A stretch of 53,375 nucleotides of DNA from Candidatus Nanopelagicales bacterium (GTDB taxonomy: Bacteria > Actinomycetota > Actinomycetes > S36-B12 > UBA5976): contig JAURFT010000005.1 of NCBI GenBank assembly GCA_030834185.1, forward strand, positions 1-53,375. The letters run 5' to 3'. A program made the position numbers and the translations under genes. Shown piece by piece: positions 37,416-45,309 of this stretch; within the stretch, counting starts at the first letter, position 1; each line of letters opens with the position of its first letter. The notes beneath the pieces are model-generated. The model was not told where the DNA came from, did no database searches, and worked only from the letters and a program-made list of their open reading frames with translations.

Positions 37416-38039
37416 TTAGGTTACTTTTCCTAGCACTTTTCGAGATGCAATTACCTGATCCACAATGCCGTATTCCTTAGCCATATCGGCGGTTAGAATT
37501 TTGTCACGCTCAATATCCTCGCGAACCTGTTCTAGCGTTCTGCCGGTATGCAGCGACAAAATCCCTTCCATCTCTTCGCGCATGCGCAAAATTTCATTAG
37601 CCTGAATCTCAATATCTGAGCCCTGACCGCCGCCTTCGCTGTATGGCTGGTGAATCAAGATGCGCGAATGCGGCAGCGCAAAGCGCTTACCTGGCGCTCC
37701 TGCAGCTAGCAGCAACGCTGCTGCTGATGCAGCTTGTCCCAAGCAGATAGTTTGTACTTCTGGCTTAACAAATTGCATCGTGTCGTAAATTGCAGTCATC
37801 GCGGTGTATGAACCACCTGGTGAGTTAATGTAAATTGAGATATCACGCTCAGGATCAAGGGATTCGAGCACCAACAACTGCGCCATTACGTCATCAGCTG
37901 ATGCATCATCAATTTGCACGCCAAGAAAAATAATACGCTCTTCAAAAAGTTTGGTGTATGGATTATGAACTCTCTCACCAGCTGCAGTGCGCTCTCTAAA
38001 TTCTGGCAGGATGTATCTAGCCTGTGGTTGGAATGTCAT
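37416..38039 (-). CDS. clpP2: ATP-dependent Clp protease proteolytic subunit ClpP2
   Basis: Serine protease of 207 residues. The catalytic Ser is in [14 protein letters not shown], the His in [15 protein letters not shown], and an Asp follows in the family position. TAATG joins it to clpP1. In Actinobacteria ClpP1 and ClpP2 form a mixed tetradecamer that works with ClpX or ClpC1. The divergent N-terminus ([33 protein letters not shown]) marks the ClpP2 type. Confidence 0.97.
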   Translation of the reverse strand: MTFQPQARYILPEFRERTAAGERVHNPYTKLFEERIIFLGVQIDDASADDVMAQLLVLESLDPERDISIYINSPGGSYTAMTAIYDTMQFVKPEVQTICLGQAASAAALLLAAGAPGKRFALPHSRILIHQPYSEGGGQGSDIEIQANEILRMREEMEGILSLHTGRTLEQVREDIERDKILTADMAKEYGIVDQVIASRKVLGKVT

Positions 38040-38671
38040 TATTTGCCACCCTTTCCACTTGTACCGCCGCTACCTGTGACATCAGATGCGCGAGTTACCA
38101 CATGATCAATAAAGCCGTATGTTTTTGCTTCAGCTGAGCTGTACCACTTATCGCGATCAGAATCTTCTTTAATCTGAGTCACGCTCTGACCGGTGTGCTT
38201 AGCAATTAACTCTGCCATCTGGTTTTTCACAAACAGCATTTGTTCAGCTTGAATTCGAATATCAGATGCGGTACCACCAATTCCACCTGATGGCTGATGC
38301 ATCATGATCCGAGCATGCGGTAGCGCATAGCGCTTTCCTGGTTCACCAGCAGTAAGCAAGAACTGCCCCATTGATGCGGCAAGCCCCATTGCAACTGTGG
38401 CAACATCATTTTGCACATATTGCATAGTGTCATAAATAGCCATACCTGCAGAAATAGATCCACCGGGGGAGTTGATATACAAATAGATGTCGCGGTTTGG
38501 ATCTTCAGCAGCTAGCAGCAAAATCTGACCGCAGATCAGATTAGCAATCTGATCATCTACTCCTGAGCCTAGAAAAACAATTCGCTCGCGCAATAAGCGC
38601 TGAAATACATCCTCAGCTCCAGGCAGGCCGCCTGCTGCAGCTCGCATGGCTGGCGTTGTTAACTCGCTCAC
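38039..38671 (-). CDS. clpP1: ATP-dependent Clp protease proteolytic subunit ClpP1
   Basis: Serine protease of about 210 residues with Ser in [15 protein letters not shown] and His in [14 protein letters not shown]. The track starts at GTG 38725. I prefer GTG 38671 ([15 protein letters not shown]), preceded by GAAGGGAAATTCG and consistent with family length; the upstream extension [11 protein letters not shown] looks like leader sequence. A ClgR-like palindrome lies 63-77 bp upstream of this start. It is transcribed after tig, with the box in between. Confidence 0.95.
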   Translation of the reverse strand: MSELTTPAMRAAAGGLPGAEDVFQRLLRERIVFLGSGVDDQIANLICGQILLLAAEDPNRDIYLYINSPGGSISAGMAIYDTMQYVQNDVATVAMGLAASMGQFLLTAGEPGKRYALPHARIMMHQPSGGIGGTASDIRIQAEQMLFVKNQMAELIAKHTGQSVTQIKEDSDRDKWYSSAEAKTYGFIDHVVTRASDVTGSGGTSGKGGK

Positions 38672-38733
38672 CGAATTTCCCTTCGTTTGATGAACAGACT
38701 TTAGCGCGGCTTTAGGTTTTCGCACCTCTCCTG

Positions 38734-38748
38734 TTCGCCGCAGGCGAA
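38734..38748 (-). promoter_or_regulatory. ClgR-like operator upstream of clpP1P2
   Basis: TTCGCC-GCA-GGCGAA is a perfect 6-3-6 palindrome in the tig-clpP1 gap. Against the ClgR consensus WNNWCGCYNANRGCGWWS it differs only at the central A on the plus strand reading (C) and at the final S (A), with matching W positions on both flanks. ClgR controls clpP1P2 in Corynebacterium and Streptomyces, so target and motif agree. Confidence 0.68.
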
Positions 38749-38749
38749 A

Positions 38750-40021
38750 TTAGGACGGTTCGGCACCAATAAATTCAGATAAATCCACAACTTCGCCGCT
38801 AGCAGTCTTAACACTGGCTTTTCCGACAACCACGCTTAAGGCTTTACCGCGGCGAACTTCATTTAGAGCAAGCCCCAACGAATCGTTCTTTACTAACTGA
38901 TCAGCTAGCTGCTCTGGGGTAACGCCATACCGAGGAGCTGAACGAATCAGCCATTCAGATAGCTCAGCTTCATTAACCTGAATTTTCTCGTTGTCAGCAA
39001 TTTTATCCAAAATCAACTGGCTCTTTAAATTCTTAGCTGTCTCTGCAATAAATTCTTCGCGATGCGCATCATCACCATGTCCATCCATAAAATGCGATTC
39101 AACCTCACGGTTGATCACATTTTCAGGTAGATCAATGCTTATGCTTTCTAGTAATACGTCAAATATTTTTTCGCGAGCACCAATGGCCTGTTCGGCAACG
39201 CGCACTCGTCGAATTCGCTCAGCAAGATCAGCTTTTAGTTCAGCAACTGTGTCAAACTCAGAAGCCATCTGGGCAAATTCATCATTTGCCGCTGGCAGTT
39301 CGCGCTCGCGAACACCGGTGCAAGTAAAAGTTACCTTTACCTTCTTGCCTTGATGTGGTCCATCGCTTGGTTCAAATTCAATCTCACGTGATTGATCAAT
39401 CCCAATACCAGCAAGTGCTTCGTCTGCCCCAGGAACTAAACCATCAGTGCCCAGCTCGTAATTTAAAGCAGTTGCGGTGTAATCATCTGACTCTTCACCA
39501 GCAACAGTGCCAATCGCATCTAAAATTATTACATCATTAATTGTGCTAGCTCGCTCTACAACTTTTAGTGTTGCAAATCGCTTGCGTAGCAGCTCAAACT
39601 GCTCAGCGACAAATTCTTCATTGATCTCAATGGCATCAACAACAGCTTCTAGTTTAGAAAACTCTGGTAGCTCAAATTCTGGACGAATATCAACTTCAGC
39701 TGTGAAAGTAATGGATTCGCCATCTTTAAGTTCAGCCACATTTACCTCTGGTGGGCCAAATGGATCAACATCATGCTCTTTTATTGACTCGGCATAGGTG
39801 CGAGGGAGCACTGAGTTCACAACTTCTTCTAACACTGCTGCACGACCAACACGCTGATCAATGATTGCAGTTGGGACTTTGCCTTTACGAAATCCTGGAA
39901 TTGCGATCGAATTAGCAATTGCCTTGTAGGCAGTTTTAAAATCAGGTTGAAGTTCTTCAAACGGAACATGAATTGTTAACTTGATTCGGGTTGGGGTTAA
40001 AACTTCCTTCTCGGATTTCAC
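38750..40021 (-). CDS. tig: Trigger factor (ribosome-associated chaperone, peptidyl-prolyl isomerase)
   Basis: Protein of 423 residues. The ribosome-binding domain contains IPGFRKGKVPTAIIDQRVGRAAVLEEVVN (about 38-70; the signature is GFRxGKxP). It is followed by an FKBP-type PPIase domain (about 150-240) and a helical substrate-cradle domain. It binds nascent chains at L23. The start is GTG with GGAG six bases upstream. tig-clpP1-clpP2-clpX is a classic chaperone-protease cluster, here with a YceI gene added. Confidence 0.97.
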   Translation of the reverse strand: MKSEKEVLTPTRIKLTIHVPFEELQPDFKTAYKAIANSIAIPGFRKGKVPTAIIDQRVGRAAVLEEVVNSVLPRTYAESIKEHDVDPFGPPEVNVAELKDGESITFTAEVDIRPEFELPEFSKLEAVVDAIEINEEFVAEQFELLRKRFATLKVVERASTINDVIILDAIGTVAGEESDDYTATALNYELGTDGLVPGADEALAGIGIDQSREIEFEPSDGPHQGKKVKVTFTCTGVRERELPAANDEFAQMASEFDTVAELKADLAERIRRVRVAEQAIGAREKIFDVLLESISIDLPENVINREVESHFMDGHGDDAHREEFIAETAKNLKSQLILDKIADNEKIQVNEAELSEWLIRSAPRYGVTPEQLADQLVKNDSLGLALNEVRRGKALSVVVGKASVKTASGEVVDLSEFIGAEPS

Positions 40022-40042
40022 GCATGCTCCTAAAATTTGGAT

Positions 40043-40118
40043 TGGTCGGGGCGGGGAGATTCGAACTCCCGATCTCCTGCTCCCAAAGCAGGCGCGCTAG
40101 CCACTACGCTACGCCCCG
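40043..40118 (-). tRNA. tRNA-Pro (TGG anticodon)
   Basis: Cloverleaf with acceptor CGGGGCG/CGCCCCG, anticodon stem CCTGC/GCAGG around TTTGGGA (anticodon TGG) and T-arm GGGAGTTCGAATCTCCC. C1-G72 and the discriminator A fit proline tRNAs. The CCA end is encoded (40043-40045 on the minus strand). It lies upstream of tig, 22 bp before the tig GTG. Confidence 0.97.
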
Positions 40119-40180
40119 ATGACTTAATAAATCGTCAAATCGGTTCCAAGACCGCGTAATCGTAGTCTGCGAAGCCGGCA

Positions 40181-40214
40181 GGTCGTGACTGGGATCAGCC
40201 TCACGGATACGACC
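40181..40214. promoter_or_regulatory. Inverted repeat in the divergent tRNA-Pro / tRNA-Gly promoter region
   Basis: The 115-bp spacer between the two tRNA 5' ends must carry both promoters. It contains GGTCGT...ACGACC arms (6 bp) enclosing a second small CTG-GGAT-CAG stem, and is GC-rich compared with nearby coding sequence. I cannot assign clear -35/-10 boxes. Confidence 0.35.
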
Positions 40215-40233
40215 TAGTAGATTTCGCACCAAT

Positions 40234-40307
40234 GCGGGTGTAGCTCAATGGTAGAGTTCTAGCCTTCCAAGCTAGCTGTGCGGGTTCGATTCCCGTCACC
40301 CGCTCCA
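40234..40307 (+). tRNA. tRNA-Gly (TCC anticodon)
   Basis: Cloverleaf GCGGGTGTAGCTCAATGG... with acceptor GCGGGTG/CACCCGC, anticodon stem CTAGC/GCTAG around CTTCCAA (anticodon TCC), T-arm GCGGGTTCGATTCCCGT and discriminator T. The CCA end is encoded (40305-40307). Confidence 0.97.
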
Positions 40308-40322
40308 ATTTTTCAATTCGTG

Positions 40323-40766
40323 CTAATTGCTTTCATATTCTGAAATCTGACCAATTCGGCGCAGATGTCGCTCATCTGCTGGAAATTTAGTTTCAACAAA
40401 TGCCGTTGCAATAGTTTTTAGCGCTGATTCATCGTGCATTCGAGCCCCAATACCAACCACATTGGCGTTGTTATGCTCTCGAGCTAACTGGGCAGTTTCA
40501 ACTGACCATGCCAACGCCGCCCGAATTCCCTTAACCTTGTTTGCCGCTATCTGCTCGCCATTTCCAGAGCCCCCCAGCACAATGCCAATTGAGCTGGGAT
40601 CAGCTGCTACGGCAGTTGCCGCTGCAATACAAAAAGCCGGATAGTCAGCTGAAGCTTCCGAGTTGGTGCCATGATCTATTAATTCATGGCCAAGCAATGA
40701 CAGGTGCTCAACTAATATTTGCTTTGCCAGAAAGCCGGCATGATCTGATGCAATGTGTATTTTCAT
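40323..40766 (-). CDS. rpiB: Ribose-5-phosphate isomerase B
   Basis: Pentose-phosphate isomerase of 147 residues (ribose 5-P to ribulose 5-P). It contains SDHAGFLAKQILVEHL at the N-terminus and IGIVLGGSGNGEQIAANKVKGIRAALAWSVETAQLAREHNNANVVGIGAR. The GGSGNGEQ loop has Ser/Glu instead of the E. coli-type cysteine base, which is the mycobacterial-type active site. Its stop lies 15 bp from the tRNA-Gly end. It lies 8 bp after the DsbA-like gene and is likely cotranscribed. Confidence 0.97.
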   Translation of the reverse strand: MKIHIASDHAGFLAKQILVEHLSLLGHELIDHGTNSEASADYPAFCIAAATAVAADPSSIGIVLGGSGNGEQIAANKVKGIRAALAWSVETAQLAREHNNANVVGIGARMHDESALKTIATAFVETKFPADERHLRRIGQISEYESN

Positions 40767-40774
40767 TTCTCCAC

Positions 40775-41371
40775 CTAGTCAAAAATAGGGCCAACGGTTC
40801 GAGATCGCTTTAACTCAAAAAATCCAGGATATTGCGCGCAAGCAAGAACGCCATCCCATAACTTTCCAGCAGCTTCACCTTTTGGCGCTGGTGAAATTAC
40901 CGGTCCAAAAAATGCCGCACCTGCAACTGCAATCACCGGAGTGCCAACATCTTTTCCAACTTGATCCATCCCAGCATGATGACTTAACTTCACCGCTTCA
41001 TCCCAAGCCGTATCAGTTGCTGCAGTGGCAAGCTCGGCTGGTAATCCAACTTGGGCTAAAACTAATTTATGTAGTTCAGCTGAGATCTCATTTTTTTGTA
41101 AATGAATTAAATCGCCATACGCGTTATACAGCGGCAGCACCACGCTATCGCCGTGTGCTGCTTTAGCTGCGCAAATAATTCGAACCGGTCCCCAGGCTGC
41201 AAGCAGTTTGGCTTTGTATTGCTCTGAAACTTCCTTATTGGAATTTAAATATGCCAAACTCATTATCTGCCACGAAACCTGCACGTCGCGCACCTGCTCA
41301 ACTTCTAAGATCCAGCGCGAAGTAAGCCAAGCCCAAGGGCACGCTGGATCAAACCAGAAATCTGCCTGCAT
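40775..41371 (-). CDS. DsbA-family thioredoxin-fold protein (mycothiol-dependent nitroreductase-like), CPWA motif
   Basis: Protein of 198 residues strongly resembling Mycobacterium Rv2466c: ADFWFDPACPWAWLTSRWILEVEQVRD, AWGPVRIICAAKAAHG, AMGDLIH-like NAYGDLIHLQKNEIS, KLSHHAGMDQVGKDVGTPVIAVAGAAFFGPVISPAPKGEAAGKLWD and FFELKRSRT. Rv2466c is a mycothiol-dependent nitroreductase. Its active site is CPWC; here the second cysteine is alanine (CPWA), so a dithiol mechanism is not possible and a monothiol, mycothiol-dependent one is inferred. No signal peptide, so cytoplasmic. AGAGGAAA precedes the ATG. Confidence 0.9.
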   Translation of the reverse strand: MQADFWFDPACPWAWLTSRWILEVEQVRDVQVSWQIMSLAYLNSNKEVSEQYKAKLLAAWGPVRIICAAKAAHGDSVVLPLYNAYGDLIHLQKNEISAELHKLVLAQVGLPAELATAATDTAWDEAVKLSHHAGMDQVGKDVGTPVIAVAGAAFFGPVISPAPKGEAAGKLWDGVLACAQYPGFFELKRSRTVGPIFD

Positions 41372-41446
41372 AAGTTTCCTCTCGATACCAGTACACCCTA
41401 AGGTTTATGCCACAACAGATGCGACTTGAACCAGGAAGGACTTTTG

Positions 41447-43987
41447 GTGACTCTAGCGAACTTCACGCAAGCCCAAGCCCAAGCCCGCGCCGCTTTGATT
41501 AAAAATGTGAACTACCAAATTGAGCTAGACCTGCTAGATCATCAGGCAACCCAATTTGGCAGCAAAACCACAGTTGAATTCAGCGCAGCAGCTGGAGCTA
41601 GCACCTGGATAGATCTAATCGCACCAGCGGTTAGCTCAATTGAGCTAAATGGTGAGGCTGTATTGGCTACGGCATTTAATGGATTTCGCATTGAGCTTAC
41701 AAATCTAAAGGCTGAAAATAAACTGGTCATAACTGCTAACTGCGCATACTCAACTACCGGTGAAGGACTGCACCGATTTATTGATCCAGTTGATAATGAA
41801 CGCTACCTATACAGCCAATTTGAAACTGCAGATGCAAGACGCGCATATGCCTGCTTTGATCAACCAGATATTAAAGCTCGCTATTTATTCACCATGAAAG
41901 CACCAAAGCATTGGGTGGTGCTTTCAAACACTGCAACTGAGCCAACCGATGCTGGTGAATTTAACCTCTGGCGGTTTCCAAAAACTGAGATCATCTCTAC
42001 TTATATCACCGCAATTGTGGCGGGTAACTATCACCAAACTCATGACAACTATGTTGGTGAGTTTGGTTCATACCCGCTTCGCGTGCTATGCCGGCAATCA
42101 TTAAAAGATCATCTGAATTACAAGTTTATGTTTGAGACCGTTAAGCATGGCTTTAAAGTTTTTGAGCGCGATTTCAATGTTGGTTATCCGTTTGGAAAAT
42201 ATGACCAAATCTTTGTGCCAGAATTTAATGCTGGTGCAATGGAGAATGCCGGCTGCGTAACGTTCCGCGATGACTACATCTGGCGGGGCAAAGTAACTGC
42301 ATTTGAACATCACTGGCTATCAAATGTAGTGCTGCACGAATTAGCCCATATGTGGTTTGGCAATTATGTAACGATGCAATGGTGGAATGATTTATGGCTT
42401 AATGAGTCATTTGCTGAATGGGCTGCCTACCATGCCCAGCAAGAGCAGCCTGGCTTTAGTGATGCCTGGGTTAATTTCTTAACCACCAGAAAAAGCTGGG
42501 GCTACCGGCAGACGCAGCTGCCATCAACTCATCCAATTGCAACAGATGTATCTGATTTGGAATCGGTCTGGGATAACTTCGATGGCATCTCTTATGCGAT
42601 GGGAGCGTCAGTGCTGCGACAGTTAACTGTGGCAGTGGGTATTGATAAATTCCTTAAGGGATTGCAAATTTATTTTTCTCGTCACGCTTTAGGCAATGCG
42701 AAATTTGAAGATCTGTTGGCTGCAGTTGGGCAAGCTGCTGGAACTGACTTAACGAATTGGGCTGAGGTTTGGATTCGCAAAGCTGGCGTCACCACACTTC
42801 GCACCAGCGCTGAACTTGATGGCGATAACTACAAATCAGTTACCATCAATCAAGAACCACCTGCAGCACCAGCTGGGCTTGAGCCGGTGCTGCGTCCGCA
42901 TAGATTTGCAATTGGTCACTATGACCTAATAAATGGCAAATTGATTCGCACCAAGCAGGAAATGATTGATCTAGCTGGCAGCAGCACAAAAATTGAATCG
43001 CTTACTGCAAGCAAAGTACCAAGCGTGCTGCTGCTTAATGATGATGACTTCACTTTCGCCAAAATTCGCTTAGATCAAAATTCTTGGCGCAATGTAATTG
43101 AGCATTTTGGCAAACTAGAAGACACGTTAGCTCGCGGTTTAATCTGGGATGCAGCGTGGGATGTCACCCGTGATGCTGAAGGCAGCGCGAGCGATTATGT
43201 CTCACTTGCGCTAAATGGTATGGCAAGTGAACCGGATTCCTCAACTATTGCCATAGCTGTTAGAAATTTAAAAACTGCAGTTGATCTGTATGCAAAACCA
43301 GCAAACCAAAATAAATACCGACAACAAATCGCTGGAACATTATTGGAATACGCATTAACAGCACCAGCAAGTTCAGATCACCAGTTGGCATTTGTGCGCG
43401 GACTATGCGCTTTTGCCTCACCAGGCTATGGGCTTGAAGAGCTGATTAATTGGTATCACGGCAGCAGCATTCCAGCTGGATTACAAGTGGATACTGACCT
43501 GCGTTGGACGCTGCTAAATCGAATGGTGCGCCAAGGTGTTGCGGCCCTAAATGAAATTGCAGCTGAGCTAGAAATTGATAACTCCTCTAAAGGGCATGAA
43601 GAATCTGTTCGACTAAAAGCTGCTATTCCAACTGCAACGGCTAAAGCTGAAGCATGGGATTCAATTGTTAATAAATCAGATGCCTCTAACGCAATTGTTG
43701 AGAACACTATTGCTGGCTTTAATGATTATGAGAATCCAGATCTACACGCTGAGTTCATTGCTAAGTACTTTGAAATGTTGCCAACGCTATGGCAAGGAGA
43801 TCGCGGTTATCATGTCGCACAGAACATCACAATTGGGCTTTATCCAATGCCACTGGTTAATAATGAATTAGTAACGGCAACGCAGGCGTTTTTGGCGCAA
43901 GCTGATATTGAGCCAAGTGCGAGAAGATTTGTTAGCGAACAGTTAGCGAATTTAAATCGCGCAATTGCTGCTAGAGCGATTGATTAA
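41447..43987 (+). CDS. pepN: Aminopeptidase N (M1 family zinc metalloprotease)
   Basis: Protein of about 846 residues. The start is GTG 41447 (VTLANFTQAQAQ) preceded by AGGAAGGA, rather than the track's TTG 41426. The exopeptidase motif GAMENAG is near residue 263, and the zinc site HELAHMWFGN (297-306) has its third ligand in LWLNESFAEW. M1 N-terminal beta domain, catalytic domain and the C-terminal ERAP1-like helical domain are all present. It removes N-terminal residues in the cytoplasm. Divergent from the DsbA-like gene. Confidence 0.97.
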   Translation: MTLANFTQAQAQARAALIKNVNYQIELDLLDHQATQFGSKTTVEFSAAAGASTWIDLIAPAVSSIELNGEAVLATAFNGFRIELTNLKAENKLVITANCAYSTTGEGLHRFIDPVDNERYLYSQFETADARRAYACFDQPDIKARYLFTMKAPKHWVVLSNTATEPTDAGEFNLWRFPKTEIISTYITAIVAGNYHQTHDNYVGEFGSYPLRVLCRQSLKDHLNYKFMFETVKHGFKVFERDFNVGYPFGKYDQIFVPEFNAGAMENAGCVTFRDDYIWRGKVTAFEHHWLSNVVLHELAHMWFGNYVTMQWWNDLWLNESFAEWAAYHAQQEQPGFSDAWVNFLTTRKSWGYRQTQLPSTHPIATDVSDLESVWDNFDGISYAMGASVLRQLTVAVGIDKFLKGLQIYFSRHALGNAKFEDLLAAVGQAAGTDLTNWAEVWIRKAGVTTLRTSAELDGDNYKSVTINQEPPAAPAGLEPVLRPHRFAIGHYDLINGKLIRTKQEMIDLAGSSTKIESLTASKVPSVLLLNDDDFTFAKIRLDQNSWRNVIEHFGKLEDTLARGLIWDAAWDVTRDAEGSASDYVSLALNGMASEPDSSTIAIAVRNLKTAVDLYAKPANQNKYRQQIAGTLLEYALTAPASSDHQLAFVRGLCAFASPGYGLEELINWYHGSSIPAGLQVDTDLRWTLLNRMVRQGVAALNEIAAELEIDNSSKGHEESVRLKAAIPTATAKAEAWDSIVNKSDASNAIVENTIAGFNDYENPDLHAEFIAKYFEMLPTLWQGDRGYHVAQNITIGLYPMPLVNNELVTATQAFLAQADIEPSARRFVSEQLANLNRAIAARAID

Positions 43988-44026
43988 TCAGAATTGATAA
44001 ATCAAAACTAAAAGTAGCTGAGTTAT

Positions 44027-44058
44027 TGCTGCCGCATCATTTAACGATAAAAGCAGCA
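44027..44058. terminator. Weak hairpin between convergent pepN and the small membrane gene
   Basis: TGCTGC...GCAGCA arms (6 bp, 20-base loop) in the 74-bp spacer between two stops. The loop is long and U-tracts are absent; proposed only because of the convergent position. Confidence 0.25.
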
Positions 44059-44061
44059 GGT

Positions 44062-44307
44062 TTAGTAATTGCTGATCTGAGTTGATTTGCTGCGACCTCG
44101 ACTTGGCGCCCAGATCAAAATCATCAACAGCAACGAGACTGCAAGAGGAATACCACCAAAAATAAGGGCAGCATCACCAATACTCATCACCGTGCCAGGC
44201 TCATCGCCGTCATCACGCTTTGTTGCAGCCGCTGCAGCAGCAAGGTTCAACCAGCTAACACCAAGCGTGGCAGCTAGGTAAATAAAAGCTTTAAGGGATG
44301 TATTCAC
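44062..44307 (-). CDS. Small actinobacterial membrane protein of unknown function
   Basis: About 81 residues. A hydrophobic N-terminal segment that could be a signal peptide (LKAFIYLAATLGVSWLNLAAAAAA) is followed by an acidic loop (KRDDGDEPGT), a membrane helix (IFGGIPLAVSLLLMILIWA) and a short basic tail. The DDGDEPG-loop-helix-PSRGR layout resembles small uncharacterised proteins of other Actinobacteria, some near pepN. GTG 44307 is preferred over the track's TTG 44313, with GTAGG upstream. No function can be assigned. Confidence 0.72.
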   Translation of the reverse strand: MNTSLKAFIYLAATLGVSWLNLAAAAAATKRDDGDEPGTVMSIGDAALIFGGIPLAVSLLLMILIWAPSRGRSKSTQISNY

Positions 44308-44375
44308 TCGCAAAGCCTACCAAGCCTGCTGCAATTTGCTCTACGATTACCTAACAAATAGCAAACGAGGCGAAG

Positions 44376-45269
44376 ATGACCGATTTCATCGATCAGATTA
44401 TCGAAAGCACGCCGCTGCAATTATTAATTTTGCTAATCAGCGCAATTGTGCTTGATCTTGTAATTCGGCGAGTGGTTCGTCGCGCTGTTAAGCGAGCTGT
44501 TGCAAAAGCCGATGCGCGCCGAGATGACGTGCAGCCGGTTGCTACCTCTACCGCTGCGCTTTCGGTGCTTCGAATTAGCGAACGCACTAAACAGCGAGCT
44601 GCGGCAATTGGATCGCTGTTTACTGGAATTACCTCGTTGGTGATCTGGATTGCAACTGTTGTGCTTGGACTGCAGATCATGGGATTTGATCTTCTGCCGC
44701 TAATTGCCTCAGCTGGATTTATTGGTGCGGCAATTTCCTTTGGTGCGCAGCACTCAATACGCGATGTATTAAGTGGTGTTTCCATTATTTTAGAAGATGA
44801 GTTTGGTGTTGGTGACTTTGTTGATGTTGGTCCAGCAATTGGCACAGTGCTAGAAATTGGGCTGCGCACAACCAGATTGCGCGATGCCGCAGGGGTTATC
44901 TGGCATGTTCGAAATGGTGAGATCACTCGCGTAGCGAATCGCTCGCAAGGCTGGATGCTGGCAACAGTTGATCTACCAGTTGTAATTGATACTGATCTAG
45001 CCCAATTGCGCGACGTGGTTGAGATTGTGGCTGCCAAAATGTCAACTGATACCCAGATCAGTAATTGGTTGCTTGGCAGCGTGAAATACGCTGGTGTGGA
45101 ATCTGTAACAGCTGAGACGATTGTGGTGCGAATCTCGGTTAGAACAGTGCCCGATGGCACAGCTGCGGTTTCCCGTGCCCTGCGCGAAGAGCTAACTCGA
45201 GCACTGCTGAAAAGCGGAATTCGGCTATCTCATGGCGGTAGCACTGAGTCATATCCTTCACCGTCTTAA
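44376..45269 (+). CDS. mscS: Small-conductance mechanosensitive channel (MscS family)
   Basis: Protein of 297 residues. An N-terminal helix (about 12-30) and a basic stretch (RRVVRRAVKRAVAKADARRDD) precede a second helix (about 85-105) and the pore-lining TM3 (PLIASAGFIGAAISFGAQHSIRDVLSGVSIILED). The latter is the canonical MscS pore with Ala/Gly packing. A beta domain follows (VGDFVDVG, TTRLRDAAGVIWHVRNGEI). It releases solutes on hypo-osmotic shock. It precedes the SDR gene by 40 bp on the same strand. Confidence 0.95.
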   Translation: MTDFIDQIIESTPLQLLILLISAIVLDLVIRRVVRRAVKRAVAKADARRDDVQPVATSTAALSVLRISERTKQRAAAIGSLFTGITSLVIWIATVVLGLQIMGFDLLPLIASAGFIGAAISFGAQHSIRDVLSGVSIILEDEFGVGDFVDVGPAIGTVLEIGLRTTRLRDAAGVIWHVRNGEITRVANRSQGWMLATVDLPVVIDTDLAQLRDVVEIVAAKMSTDTQISNWLLGSVKYAGVESVTAETIVVRISVRTVPDGTAAVSRALREELTRALLKSGIRLSHGGSTESYPSPS

Positions 45270-45309
45270 CCAATTCGCGCTTTAGCGCAATTAGCTGCAA
45301 ACTTAAGCC

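Noticed and set aside
40043-40307. tRNA pair as a possible integration (att) site
   Set aside because: No integrase, no duplicated tRNA 3' end and no phage-like genes nearby.
44393-45160. 255-residue minus-strand ORF opposite mscS
   Set aside because: Antisense shadow; the plus-strand MscS frame carries a conserved pore motif, this frame is Ser/Thr/Arg low complexity.
45277-45288. GCGCT-TT-AGCGC palindrome between mscS and the SDR gene
   Set aside because: Only 5-bp arms with a two-base centre and no U-tract; too weak to call.
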